Counted from the first letter of the stretch, positions 1 to 8,326 are shown. The stretch is 45,409 bases of DNA from Bacillus sp. RO1 (GCF_012524115.1 NZ_JAAZWB010000045.1:1-45409), one strand, 5' to 3'. Numbers and translations: made by a program. Notes: generated by a model from the letters alone, not told the origin.

Positions 1-179
1 GAAGACTCCTGAGGGAGATAGCGGTAGCTTGAGACCCCGCAGCGGAGCGAGGAGGCTCAAGCACCGCCCCTAGGAAAGCGAAGCCATTTGTGGAGATCAA
101 CAGCGGTATTTAGAGCCAATACCTATGACACCTAAATTGTTCTTCTTTTATTAGGCTTTTTTAGTTTTGTCCCAGCCTC
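1..179 (-). mobile_element. Right part of a MITE-like element with GAGGCTGGGACAAAA-type ends (cut by window edge)
   Basis: This stretch is the reverse complement of the first part of the complete element at 45085-45398. It carries the common repeat core (about 1-108, with AGCGAAGCCATTTG and ATCAACAGCGG) and then an AT-rich arm. It ends in TTTTGTCCCAGCCTC at 165-179, the exact inverted terminal repeat of the other copy. The opposite end lies outside the window. There is no open reading frame of note, so any movement would depend on a transposase supplied elsewhere. Confidence 0.7.
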
Positions 180-190
180 TTTCATTTGCT

Positions 191-835
191 TCATTTTTTC
201 TCACGCAGCACTCCATGCCTATTGGCATAAATCGCCGCTTGCGTTCTGTCAGCAACCTGCAGCTTACCTAAAATATTGCTCACATGTGTTTTTACTGTCT
301 TAATTCCAATGTATAATTCCTCACTGATTTCCTGATTCGTCAATCCATCCCCAAGGCACATTAGAACTTCTAATTCCCGTTCTGTTAGATCATCATGAGG
401 TAATTTGGAAGGTGAACGAAATCGATTCATCATCTTACTTGCCACCTTTGGTTCTATGACAGGTTCATTTTGTACCGCTTTTTCAATCGCTTTTATGATA
501 TCTTCCGCCCTTGCCGTTTTCAACAGATAACTATACGCTCCCGCTTCAATGGCTGGAAAAACCTGTTCATCATCGAAATAGCTAGTGATGATAATGATTT
601 TACAGGTGGGGTGAAATTTAATAATTTCCCTGGTAGCTTCTATTCCTGTACCATTTTCCATCAGTAAGTCCATCAAGATGACATCAGGTTTTTCTTTTTT
701 AGCAAGTTCAATGGCTGCCTGTCCGCTAGAACCTTCTCCGACAATTTCTATTCCGGGTTCCGTTATTAAGTAAGCTAATAATCCTTTACGCACCATATCA
801 TGATCATCAACTACCACCACTTTAATCCTATCCAT
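191..835 (-). CDS. liaR: LiaR-type response regulator, NarL/FixJ family
   Basis: This is the cytoplasmic DNA-binding response regulator of the LiaFSR envelope-stress system. Residues 1-120 form a receiver domain with the acidic pair D10-D11, the predicted phosphoacceptor D56 (in VILMDLLM) and K105 (LLKTA). Residues 150-210 hold a LuxR-type helix-turn-helix (LTERELEVL, NQEISEELYI, KTVKTHVSNIL). The length, 214 aa, is normal for the family. The ATG directly follows the liaS stop codon, and its ribosome binding site (AAGGGGAAAA) lies inside liaS, so the two are translated from one message. Assignment to LiaR rather than another NarL regulator rests on the adjacent LiaS- and LiaF-like genes. Known role in relatives: activation of genes induced by lipid II-binding antibiotics. 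Confidence 0.88.
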   Translation of the reverse strand: MDRIKVVVVDDHDMVRKGLLAYLITEPGIEIVGEGSSGQAAIELAKKEKPDVILMDLLMENGTGIEATREIIKFHPTCKIIIITSYFDDEQVFPAIEAGAYSYLLKTARAEDIIKAIEKAVQNEPVIEPKVASKMMNRFRSPSKLPHDDLTERELEVLMCLGDGLTNQEISEELYIGIKTVKTHVSNILGKLQVADRTQAAIYANRHGVLREKK

Positions 836-1912
836 CTAGTTTTCCCCTTCTCTTATTGGAATGTTAATTTCAATATGAGTTCCTTCTCCTTTTTTGGAAC
901 GTATGTGGAACTGCCCCCCTATTTCTTCACAGCGTTCTCGCATCGTATGAAGCCCAAAGGAAGCTTGTTTATGTTGATTTATTTCGAATCCTTTACCGTT
1001 GTCACTAATAAATATGTATACATACTGATTTCCCTTTTGATGCATGTCCAACTTAACGATTGTGGCATCAGCATGTCTCAATATATTGGATATCGCCTCT
1101 TGGATAATTCTAAACAGGTGATCTTCTGTGGCACTGGATAACATGGAAATTTCTTGAATATCTTTTTGAAAAGTGATGGGAGTGCGGTCTTCTAACTCTG
1201 TCAATAATTTGTTAATCCCAACGCACAACGAATCATTAGTCAACGAGACAGGTCTCAAGTGAAGGAGCAAGGCTCTCATTTCTCCTTGAGCTTGAGCCGC
1301 TATGGCAGCAATATCAGTCAGCTGCTTTTTTGCCTCTTGTGGATGGGAGTCAAACATACGGATAGAAGCGGAAGACATAATGCTTAAAGCGAACAGCTGC
1401 TGACTGACGGAATCGTGAAGCTCCCTTGCCAGACGCTGTCTTTCTTCAATTGTTGCAGCGTTATGTGCTTTGATTGCCAATTCATTCTTTTCTTCAGCTA
1501 GCTTTTGTAATGATTTCACTTGATTTTGAATTTTAATAGCAAGCTGATTGATATCTTCTGCTAATCTACCAAGTTCATCAGTTTGTCCAACTGCAATTCT
1601 TTCAGAGAACTTCCCTCTTCCCAACGTTGCAATAAATGTGGAAATATCCTCGACTCTCTTTTTCATGTTTCCGCTTTGCTTATAGCCAAAATATAAACTT
1701 GTAATGGCTAAAATTATGAACGCCACCACCGTCAGCAACATACTCCATCGAACATCGACGATTAAACCATCCTGATAAAAAAGCAGAACAACCTGGAGAA
1801 ACAGGAAAAAAAGGAACGCTGATACAACCGATACAACCATGAAAGAACGGATATACCAAAATCTTAAACTCTCAATTTTCCTCCCCTTATTAGACCCTAT
1901 CAATACGAACAT
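836..1912 (-). CDS. liaS: LiaS-type membrane sensor histidine kinase
   Basis: This is the sensor kinase partner of LiaR. It has two membrane segments (about 22-46 and 56-76), a HAMP linker (77-130) and a coiled-coil stretch. The HisKA_3 phosphoacceptor is H166 in RLARELHDSVSQQL, and an HATPase_c domain carries the N-box (EAISNILRHADA) and G-box (DNGKGFE). The first ATG overlaps the liaF end by 23 bp. The strong ribosome binding site GGGGAGG, however, lies inside this N-terminus, just before codon 13, an in-frame ATT (about 1876), so the true start is uncertain. The motif SLRFWYIR after it resembles the usual LiaS N-terminus as recalled. It is middle gene of the liaFSR operon. Confidence 0.88.
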   Translation of the reverse strand: MFVLIGSNKGRKIESLRFWYIRSFMVVSVVSAFLFFLFLQVVLLFYQDGLIVDVRWSMLLTVVAFIILAITSLYFGYKQSGNMKKRVEDISTFIATLGRGKFSERIAVGQTDELGRLAEDINQLAIKIQNQVKSLQKLAEEKNELAIKAHNAATIEERQRLARELHDSVSQQLFALSIMSSASIRMFDSHPQEAKKQLTDIAAIAAQAQGEMRALLLHLRPVSLTNDSLCVGINKLLTELEDRTPITFQKDIQEISMLSSATEDHLFRIIQEAISNILRHADATIVKLDMHQKGNQYVYIFISDNGKGFEINQHKQASFGLHTMRERCEEIGGQFHIRSKKGEGTHIEINIPIREGEN

Positions 1913-2687
1913 CCCCTATTTTCATATCCAGCACAATGTTAAGCTTTCTAGTCGCCTCATTGTAATTTTCAGACTCATAGTAAAGTTTATTTCCTTTTCC
2001 TTCTGAAGAATTCCCCAATATATTCAAGTGCCCAATCTTTACTTTAGCCGATACTTTAATTGGAAGATCTTCCGGAACAAGCATCTTTAAATCAGCGACA
2101 ACGCCCTTTATTTGAATACTTGTTTCTTTATCTGGTATATAAGCCTTACTAAAGTCAAAATAATAATCACCAACTACATTCCAGACAGACAATGGCTCCA
2201 CTGCCCAATTTTGCTTATTCATTTTCATATCGCCGATCGTTATGACACGCTTCGAACTATTCCCATTCCAATTTACCTCTTCATCGGACTTATCATAGGT
2301 TTCGAATACTTCATTGTATTCATCATTTTCCTTAGTGAATCTAATTGTGACCGGACGCTTGTTCACAAACAATTTCATTCCAATATAAACAATCAAGAGC
2401 GGCCATAATTTCCAAAACATATGGAACTGAAACTCGATATATCCAACACGGTCAAGCAACAACAATCCACCAAAAGCTAAAAGAAACAAACTAATGAAAT
2501 GCGCTCGTTTTTGAAAAAATAAAGTTTCAATGAATAATTTCAACCCCAAAAGCACGATTAACACTGGATAGTAGGTGACAAAATACTCTTTTATTTCCAA
2601 GGAAATGACACCAATGTTGACAAGTAACAACATGATTCCAATTAAAACAAAGATAATAGCCATAATTTTTTGATTAAATGTTTTCAT
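1890..2687 (-). CDS. liaF: LiaF-type membrane inhibitor of the Lia system
   Basis: LiaF is a membrane protein that holds LiaS/LiaR inactive without envelope stress (family knowledge). The N-terminal 115 residues contain about four hydrophobic segments (10-28, 37-55, 63-81, 89-106) ending in MKLFVNKRPV. The C-terminal half is the LiaF/DUF2154-type beta-rich domain with IGDMKM, GVVADLKMLVPEDLPIKVSAK and LDMKIGDVRIDRV. It is the first gene of the operon. The ATG is preceded by GAAGGGGGGC at a long spacing. The gene upstream is a phosphatase with its own terminator, so liaI, liaH and liaG, which precede liaF in B. subtilis, are not here. Confidence 0.85.
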   Translation of the reverse strand: MKTFNQKIMAIIFVLIGIMLLLVNIGVISLEIKEYFVTYYPVLIVLLGLKLFIETLFFQKRAHFISLFLLAFGGLLLLDRVGYIEFQFHMFWKLWPLLIVYIGMKLFVNKRPVTIRFTKENDEYNEVFETYDKSDEEVNWNGNSSKRVITIGDMKMNKQNWAVEPLSVWNVVGDYYFDFSKAYIPDKETSIQIKGVVADLKMLVPEDLPIKVSAKVKIGHLNILGNSSEGKGNKLYYESENYNEATRKLNIVLDMKIGDVRIDRV

Positions 2688-2834
2688 TCGATTTCTATAA
2701 GCCCCCCTTCTTCTATATTTGACACTGTTTCGTTTAAAACCTTTAATATAATTCTATTTTACGTATTCTCTTTCTAAAAAGCCCCTATCCGCAGCCAGTT
2801 TCTTTGTCCGTCTTGAGACTGAAATGAAACTAAA

Positions 2835-2863
2835 AAAGCAATGAGCCATAGCTACATTGCTTT
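2835..2863 (-). terminator. Intrinsic terminator of the PAP2 gene
   Basis: AAAGCAATG and CATTGCTTT form a hairpin with the stop codon of the PAP2 gene in its loop. A run of T follows on the minus strand (TTTTTTAG). It separates the phosphatase transcript from liaF. Confidence 0.75.
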
Positions 2864-3529
2864 CTTACTTTTACGTAACGCTTGTAACCATTCATACAAT
2901 AGTACACCAAGGACCAGACATATGTAGCCTGCTGCATAACCAGCAAAAACATCTGATGGGTAATGATAATTTAAGAACACTCTGCTAGTACCAAGTAGGG
3001 CGATGAACACAGTTCCAAATATTGCGATAAGCAAACGAATTCCACTTTTTTTTGTGTAAGCTAATGCAAAATATAATAATAATCCATAAAAGAATAAGCC
3101 AACCATGGCATGTCCACTTGGAAAACTGAGACTTTCCGCGCCTGGACCTGTCATCGGTCTTTCACGGCCCGTGAAGTTTTTGAGCCATTTGTTAAGTTCA
3201 TTGACGAGAATAACCCCTCCAACAATTACAGCCATTGCTGGGTAATCCCTTTTTTTCCACCAAATCACCAGAATGGATAGCAACATAATAATAATGACTC
3301 CCGTTTTATCTCCAAGCATCGTAAACAAATGAAAAAAGCTAATTAGGATATCAGCTTCCAATCCATTTACGAAGTTGCGAATTGATTCATCAAAAACAAA
3401 TGTTTGTTCATTCATAATTTGTTGAAAGGACCAAATGAAAAAGGCACCACATAACAGAAATAAGATTAACCTTCTCCATTTACTACTTTGCTTTTCTTCA
3501 ACCTGTTTTTTTCCTAATTCTATTTCCAT
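2852..3529 (-). CDS. PAP2-family membrane phosphatase
   Basis: This is a membrane phosphatase of the PAP2 (acid phosphatase/vanadium haloperoxidase) superfamily. The substrate is probably a lipid phosphate such as undecaprenyl diphosphate or phosphatidylglycerophosphate, but the sequence does not decide which. The three catalytic motifs are visible: KNFTGRERP (KX6RP), SFPSGHAM (PSGH) and SRVFLNYHYPSDVFAG (SRX5HX3D). There are about five or six membrane segments. The first ATG (3538) touches the ribosome binding site AGAGGAG, so the second ATG at 3529 (MEIELGKK) is preferred, giving 225 aa. It diverges from the amidohydrolase gene. Confidence 0.82.
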   Translation of the reverse strand: MEIELGKKQVEEKQSSKWRRLILFLLCGAFFIWSFQQIMNEQTFVFDESIRNFVNGLEADILISFFHLFTMLGDKTGVIIIMLLSILVIWWKKRDYPAMAVIVGGVILVNELNKWLKNFTGRERPMTGPGAESLSFPSGHAMVGLFFYGLLLYFALAYTKKSGIRLLIAIFGTVFIALLGTSRVFLNYHYPSDVFAGYAAGYICLVLGVLLYEWLQALRKSKKAM

Positions 3530-3587
3530 ATCCGACATCTCCTCTTATACCTACATCCATTTATTATTTTACTAAATTTATGAAAGT

Positions 3588-3616
3588 TATGACTATTATT
3601 TTTTCGAATAGTCATA
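3588..3616. promoter_or_regulatory. Perfect 10-bp inverted repeat between divergent genes
   Basis: TATGACTATT (3588-3597) and AATAGTCATA (3607-3616) are perfect inverted repeats with a 9-bp AT-rich spacer. They lie in the 134-bp region between the divergent PAP2 and amidohydrolase genes. No T-run follows in a position to end either gene. The size and symmetry fit an operator for a dimeric regulator, but the regulator is unknown. Confidence 0.4.
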
Positions 3617-3672
3617 TAGAATACTATATTAAATAAAAGCATTGATAATAATTTAGAAATGGGGAGAGCCAC

Positions 3673-4878
3673 TTGTTAGATAAACTGAATGAACTTTTAG
3701 AAAGTCGTTACGATGAGATGGTTGAAATCAGACGCTATTTGCACCAATTCCCTGAATTATCTTTTAAAGAATTCCACACGGCTGCTTACATAGCTGAGTA
3801 CTATAAAAATCTAGGAATAGCTCACCAAACAAATGTTGGCGGCAATGGTGTGGTTGCCAAGATAGCCGGTGCGCGACCTGGAAAAACAGTTGCCTTACGT
3901 GCGGATTTTGACGCACTCCCAATACAGGATGAAAAAGAAGTGGCATACAAATCAAAAGTGCCAGGGGTGATGCATGCTTGTGGACATGACGGCCACACCG
4001 CAACATTACTAGTACTGGCAAAGTGTTTAAATGAACTAAAAGAGGATCTTGAAGGAAATGTAGTTTTGATTCATCAACATGCAGAGGAATACGCACCAGG
4101 TGGGGCAGTCGCCATGATAAGCGACGGCTGCTTAGAAGGGGTTGATGTCATATTTGGTACCCACTTATGGTCTGGTAATGAAGCTGGAAAAATTCTGTAC
4201 CGAGTAGGTCCTGTAATGGCTGCTGCTGATCGCTTTTCCATCAAAGTCCAAGGTTCTGGTGGCCATGGTGCACAACCGCATAAGACAAAAGATGCCGTAG
4301 TCACTGCTTCTCAATTGGTCCTTAACCTTCAACAGATAGTAAGCAGACGAGTGAACCCTGTCGACCCTGCAGTAATTTCGGTTGGCACGTTTGTCGCAGA
4401 AAATGCTTTTAACATCATTGCAGACTCCGCTTATTTAGAAGGAACTGTTCGAACATTCAATGATGATGTACGCGACATGATTGAAGCAGAAATAGACATC
4501 GTTGCATCTTCTACATGTGCCCTTAACGGCTCAACCTATGAATACAAATTCCACCGGGGGTACCCAGCTGTGGTCAACCATAAAGAGGAGACAGACTACC
4601 TAGTAAGCGTTGCTTCTGGCATTAAAGAGGTGGAAGCTTTGGAAGAAACACCACCACATATGGGCGGAGAAGACTTTTCCTACTATTTGAGACATGTAAA
4701 AGGGACTTTCTTTTTTACAGGAGCAAAACCGGAAGGCGTGGAAGTGGCCTATCCTCACCACCATCCCAAGTTTGACATAAATGAAAAATCACTATTAATC
4801 GCCGCAAAAACGCTTGGTGCTGCAACTGTACTTTATCACCAACACGAAAAAGAAAAACTCATCCCTTCTCATCAATAA
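3673..4878 (+). CDS. M20-family amidohydrolase (YhaA-like)
   Basis: This is a cytoplasmic metallopeptidase-fold amidohydrolase of the M20D/AmhX-HipO group, acting on N-acyl amino acids or similar amides. Metal-binding motifs are visible: HACGHDGH (about residues 98-105), HAEEYAPGG (about 136-144), the lid-domain segment GSGGHGAQPHKTKDA (about 194-208) and HMGGEDFSYYL (about 330-340). Length 401 aa is normal. The start is TTG at 3673, with GGGGAGAG upstream. In B. subtilis the amidohydrolase yhaA adjoins ecsC, as here, which supports orthology. The substrate is not known from the sequence. Confidence 0.82.
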   Translation: MLDKLNELLESRYDEMVEIRRYLHQFPELSFKEFHTAAYIAEYYKNLGIAHQTNVGGNGVVAKIAGARPGKTVALRADFDALPIQDEKEVAYKSKVPGVMHACGHDGHTATLLVLAKCLNELKEDLEGNVVLIHQHAEEYAPGGAVAMISDGCLEGVDVIFGTHLWSGNEAGKILYRVGPVMAAADRFSIKVQGSGGHGAQPHKTKDAVVTASQLVLNLQQIVSRRVNPVDPAVISVGTFVAENAFNIIADSAYLEGTVRTFNDDVRDMIEAEIDIVASSTCALNGSTYEYKFHRGYPAVVNHKEETDYLVSVASGIKEVEALEETPPHMGGEDFSYYLRHVKGTFFFTGAKPEGVEVAYPHHHPKFDINEKSLLIAAKTLGAATVLYHQHEKEKLIPSHQ

Positions 4879-4889
4879 ATGGATAAATA

Positions 4890-4928
4890 AATGCCAGGCT
4901 TCCTTTAATGGCGCCTGGCATTTTTATA
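4890..4928. terminator. Bidirectional terminator between the amidohydrolase gene and ecsC
   Basis: AATGCCAGGC (4890-4899) pairs with GCCTGGCATT (4913-4922), followed by TTTTTAT. It lies between two convergent genes and overlaps the ecsC stop region. Confidence 0.85.
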
Positions 4929-5646
4929 TTGATATCCCCTTTTCCTTGAACATTCTTAATCGATAGCAGTTTTTCGCTGTCGTCCCCAACTGGTCAAGGA
5001 AATGATAGTTTGCATATGCCCCCACAACCGCTCCAAACCCCGGTATCATCTGCAGCATTTTAATCAAATCGATGTGATCTCTGTATTCCTGTTGAAATGC
5101 CTTCCAATCAAGCTCTTTTGCTTCCTCTTTGTGCTCTTCCCAATTTTCCACATACCTTAACACTTCTTTTCTCCTGGAATCACTTGAGAATGCCAACTGA
5201 AAAATATATAAAATAAACACTCTTTCTTCATAATTTTTGGTATTAAAACCATAGATGGCAGCTACTTCGAATAGAAATTTCATTTTAATCGACAGAAGCA
5301 AGGGAAAATCCGCAAGGCCAAGGAGAATTCCTCCAGCTCCTGTACCTGCTCCTTCCACTGCGGCTGTCCTTTTATATACATTCAATTTTTCATGAATCCA
5401 TTTTTCCTTCTCCTCTAAGGTCATGACCACATGGCCTTCCTTCATCTTGGTTGTCATATTGCTCCCAACTAGTGTCCCTTGAACCATTCTTTTAATGCTC
5501 TCTGTCATGATGGTATGAACTTTCTCAGGAATGATGGCATTTACCTTATTTTGCGCACCCTTGGAAAATCGTTGAAACATGGTAGATTTCTTTGCCACCT
5601 GCATTTTCCATCTTCTAGTTTCATCTATTACCTTGTCTTCATACAA
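4924..5646 (-). CDS. ecsC: EcsC family protein
   Basis: This is an EcsC-family protein (PF12787 type), the third member of the ecs locus in B. subtilis, with no established biochemical function. Features seen: a basic amphipathic N-terminal half, a glycine-rich central segment (EGAGTGAGGILLGLADFPLL, near residue 100) and a second hydrophobic patch (MIPGFGAVVGAYANYHFL). The upstream GTG abuts the ribosome binding site GGTGAGGA, so the TTG at 5646 is preferred (240 aa). Unlike the compact ecsABC arrangement, about 0.7 kb of repeat sequence and a terminator separate it from ecsB, so it is probably transcribed alone here. Confidence 0.82.
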   Translation of the reverse strand: MYEDKVIDETRRWKMQVAKKSTMFQRFSKGAQNKVNAIIPEKVHTIMTESIKRMVQGTLVGSNMTTKMKEGHVVMTLEEKEKWIHEKLNVYKRTAAVEGAGTGAGGILLGLADFPLLLSIKMKFLFEVAAIYGFNTKNYEERVFILYIFQLAFSSDSRRKEVLRYVENWEEHKEEAKELDWKAFQQEYRDHIDLIKMLQMIPGFGAVVGAYANYHFLDQLGTTAKNCYRLRMFKEKGISI

Positions 5647-5749
5647 AGGAAACACTCCTCACCTTTATCTATCCTTACTTCATATACGAGAATTAGGGTA
5701 AATATGTTTCAGAATAAGAAAAAACAATTTTGATTACTGTGTTACCGAC

Positions 5750-6314
5750 GCTGTTCCTTTCCGCAAATGGCATCGCTTTCCGCGGGACGGTGCTTGAGCC
5801 TCCTCACTTCGTTGCGGGGTCTCAACCAACCGTTTCTCCCCCGCTGGAGTCTCCACTATTTGCTCCAATCCACAGCTAAAAATTACATTAAAGCTACTTT
5901 GATGGTTTATTTGGCAACTCATTTTGATGGTTCTTCAATAACATTTGTTGAATGAAGTCATCTTGTTGATTGAAGTGGAAGGCGCGTAGAAGCCAGCGGG
6001 AGGAAGGGACTGGTGAGACCCCGCAGGCGCATTGAGGCCACTGAAAAACTGGTAACGTAAAGTTTATGATGATTCTTAGCTGTTGATTTGAGCAAAAGGC
6101 GAAGACTCCTGAGGGAGGTAGCGCTAGGTGGAGACCCCGCAGGCTTGCCGAGGAGGCTCCAGCAGCGCCCCTAGGAAAGCGAAGCCGTTTGCGGAAATCA
6201 ACAGCGGTGTCTAAACAACATCTAAAATCCAAGACTTTTTCAGTGGCCTCGGCGTAACCGAGAAGGCTCACGGACTGCCCGCCGGCAAGCGAAGCGCCTG
6301 GAACGGAAATCAAC
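5750..6314. repeat. Composite interspersed repeat between ecsC and ecsB, interrupted by a TIR element
   Basis: The left half (about 5750-5875, CGCTTTCCGCGGGAC, CACTTCGTTGCGGGGTCTCA, TTGCTCCAATCCACAGCT) and the right half (about 5960-6033 plus 6251-6314, GGAAGGCGCGTAGA ... CGAAGCGCCTGGAACGGAAA) recur in the same order and spacing at 15781-16133. The right half is split by the element at 6034-6250. No protein-coding gene is supported between 5647 and 6378; the open frames there follow the repeats. Confidence 0.8.
6034..6250 (+). mobile_element. MITE-like element with GGCCACTGAAAAA terminal inverted repeats
   Basis: The left end GAGGCCACTGAAAAA (6034-6048) and right end TTTTTCAGTGGCCTC (6236-6250) are perfect 15-bp inverted repeats bounding about 217 bp. 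The interior holds the common repeat core (AAAGGCGAAGACTCCTGAGG ... GCGGAAATCAACAGCG). A second copy lies at 41168-41379 and a degenerate one at 33094-33312. There is no coding capacity, so it would be non-autonomous. A diverged 8-9 bp target duplication (GGCGCATT / GGCGTAAC) is possible. Confidence 0.75.
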
Positions 6315-6343
6315 AGTACCAAAATGCAACTTATATTTAAATA

Positions 6344-6371
6344 AAAACACCCAAGCAGACTTGGGTGTTTT
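6344..6371 (-). terminator. Terminator of ecsAB
   Basis: AAAACACCCAAG and CTTGGGTGTTTT form a 12-bp stem with a 4-nt loop just after ecsB. A T-rich tail follows on the minus strand. It cuts transcription before the repeat region and ecsC. Confidence 0.85.
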
Positions 6372-6378
6372 CTAGTAA

Positions 6379-7593
6379 TTAGAGTGAAGCAATCTTGCGT
6401 TTTACTACACCCTGTACATATAAGAAGGCAAACATGATTCCGCCAACCAACACGATTACAACTTCCATCCAAGTCGCAACAAAAATTAATATAGCAGCAA
6501 GGATAACGGTTTGGGAAATTAGGATAACCATAATCATTTTAGTAAAAGCAAGGATACGGTGCTTTTCTTGAACTGGATAAATCGACAACCAGAGTTTATT
6601 GTAGTGATGGCGCCACATTGGGATAAGCTGAAAGCCCGTCAAATATAGCACTAGCACAGGCACTAGATATGTCGCGTACCCAACAGGAAGTGTCAAAAGC
6701 AAAACAGCTCCAATAATCAATAACCTCAGATAAAGTCCAAAATAATCTCCCGAACGCAAAAATGTGCGCAGGTATAGATAATCAAATGCTTTGTCTTTCC
6801 TATAAGGTGTCCAGGAAAGGACAACATCCAACCATTTTCTTCTTGACACTTTTTCTTTAAGCCCCGGTACATCAACGAAAAGATTGGCTACCCGATAAAA
6901 TAGCTGCATCCGTTTGGTTTCGTTTACTATCAACAAGTCCCATTTCCAATTCATTTTCTTGGTCGCGTTTTGAAAATAGGCAAGCAAAAGCAGCATAATG
7001 ACCATTACTACACCGATAAACAGCAGATTCGCTTCGGAAAATACAAGATAAAGCAGAACAAAATTTAAAGCAAGTCTTACCCACCAATCCACAAGTCTAA
7101 CCTTTTTATCTGTATAGAAGTTGATGAGCCATGTCATCCATAGGTTCCAGGATTTCATTCCCAGTAATAAGAGAAGCATGAAGATCAACGTTTGGAACGT
7201 TGCATCTGTCAGTGTGAAAAAAAGCGGAACAGATACTCCAAACACAAGTAAAAGAAAATAACTCTCCAATACAATGGAATAAATGAATGATTTTTTGATA
7301 TATGGTTTCAACTTCTCTTCAAGCGGAAGCAAAAAGACAAGGTCAGGGTCCTTAAGAAATGTATGTATGCTTCCTCTTGTCATTAAAAGGGCCAAAATTG
7401 CCCCCATAAGCAACGCATAAGGAAAATCAGGAGGTACTACCTCTAACCAGCTTTGATAAGCAAGGGCGAGACCGCTAAGTAAAAAGATCATTACGATTAC
7501 GAGATGGTCATTGAACATATAACGTAAATATCTTCTGGTATCTTTTATATATTGACTGAATCTGGCTTGCCAGAGCTGATCGACATTAAACAT
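6379..7593 (-). CDS. ecsB: EcsB-type ABC transporter membrane subunit
   Basis: This is the membrane partner of the EcsA ATPase. It has 404 aa with roughly eight to ten hydrophobic segments in three clusters (about 30-75, 105-200, 285-395) and basic cytoplasmic loops (VRLVDWWVR, RRKWLDVVLSWTPYRKDKAFDYLYLRTF). In B. subtilis loss of the Ecs transporter impairs protein secretion, intramembrane proteolysis by RasP and competence (family knowledge); the transported substrate is not settled. The start overlaps the end of ecsA by 8 bp, so the two are translationally coupled. The final helices end just before a terminator. Confidence 0.88.
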   Translation of the reverse strand: MFNVDQLWQARFSQYIKDTRRYLRYMFNDHLVIVMIFLLSGLALAYQSWLEVVPPDFPYALLMGAILALLMTRGSIHTFLKDPDLVFLLPLEEKLKPYIKKSFIYSIVLESYFLLLVFGVSVPLFFTLTDATFQTLIFMLLLLLGMKSWNLWMTWLINFYTDKKVRLVDWWVRLALNFVLLYLVFSEANLLFIGVVMVIMLLLLAYFQNATKKMNWKWDLLIVNETKRMQLFYRVANLFVDVPGLKEKVSRRKWLDVVLSWTPYRKDKAFDYLYLRTFLRSGDYFGLYLRLLIIGAVLLLTLPVGYATYLVPVLVLYLTGFQLIPMWRHHYNKLWLSIYPVQEKHRILAFTKMIMVILISQTVILAAILIFVATWMEVVIVLVGGIMFAFLYVQGVVKRKIASL

Positions 7594-8326
7594 TGCTCTC
7601 TTCCTTTGTCAGTTGGATGTAGAGATCATCAAGTGAAGCCAATGGCATATTAAACTGCACCCTCAGCTCTTCTAACGTTCCTTTTGCACGCACTTCTCCT
7701 TCATGCAAAATGACAAATGAATCACAATACCTTTCGGCAGTGGCCAAGATGTGTGTGGACATCAGAATGCCGGCACCACTCTTTTTCACCTTATCCATCA
7801 TTTCAAGCAATGAATGAATGGCAAGGGGATCCAAACCGACAAAAGGTTCATCCACAATATAGAGCTTCGGTTCAATTAAAAAAGCAGCTAAGATCATAAC
7901 CTTCTGCTTCATACCTTTTGAAAAATGGGCAGGAAACCATTTAAGCCGTTTTTCCATCCGGAATTCTTTTAGTAACGGATGTAATCGTTCTTCAAATGTT
8001 TCTTTTGATAACCCATATGCCATCGCAGTTAGTTCAAGATGTTCATACAATGTCAATTCATCATATAAAATCGGAGTCTCTGGAATAAATGTAAACGTCG
8101 AGCGATACTTCGTCGTATCCTCTTGAATGGAAATACCATTAATCTTAATGGACCCTTTCTTCGGCTCCATTGTCCCGATAACATGCTTAATCGTTGTACT
8201 CTTACCGGCACCATTAAGACCGATCAGCCCAACCAACTCACCAGCCTTCACACCAAACGAAACATCCTTTAGCACAGCCTGATTTGTATAACCGCCAGTT
8301 AACCCATTAATCTCCAATAAACTCAC
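7586..8326 (-). CDS. ecsA: EcsA-type ABC transporter ATP-binding protein
   Basis: This is the cytoplasmic ATPase of the Ecs transporter. Visible motifs are Walker A GLNGAGKST (about 37-45), the Q-loop region FIPETPILYDELT, a signature in variant form (FSKGMKQKV), Walker B LYIVDEPFVGLDP and the H-switch STHILATAE. The length, 246 aa, is as expected. It starts with GTG at 8326 after AGGTTGAT. It is first gene of the ecsAB unit. The upstream region shows a small palindrome GGGTCTGACCC (8400-8410), which could be part of the leader. Confidence 0.9.
   Translation of the reverse strand: MSLLEINGLTGGYTNQAVLKDVSFGVKAGELVGLIGLNGAGKSTTIKHVIGTMEPKKGSIKINGISIQEDTTKYRSTFTFIPETPILYDELTLYEHLELTAMAYGLSKETFEERLHPLLKEFRMEKRLKWFPAHFSKGMKQKVMILAAFLIEPKLYIVDEPFVGLDPLAIHSLLEMMDKVKKSGAGILMSTHILATAERYCDSFVILHEGEVRAKGTLEELRVQFNMPLASLDDLYIQLTKEESNV

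Noticed and set aside
5734-6472. Open reading frames over the repeat cluster (for example minus 5894-6472)
   Set aside because: They follow the repeat sequence, recur with each repeat copy, lack binding sites and overlap the ecsB end.
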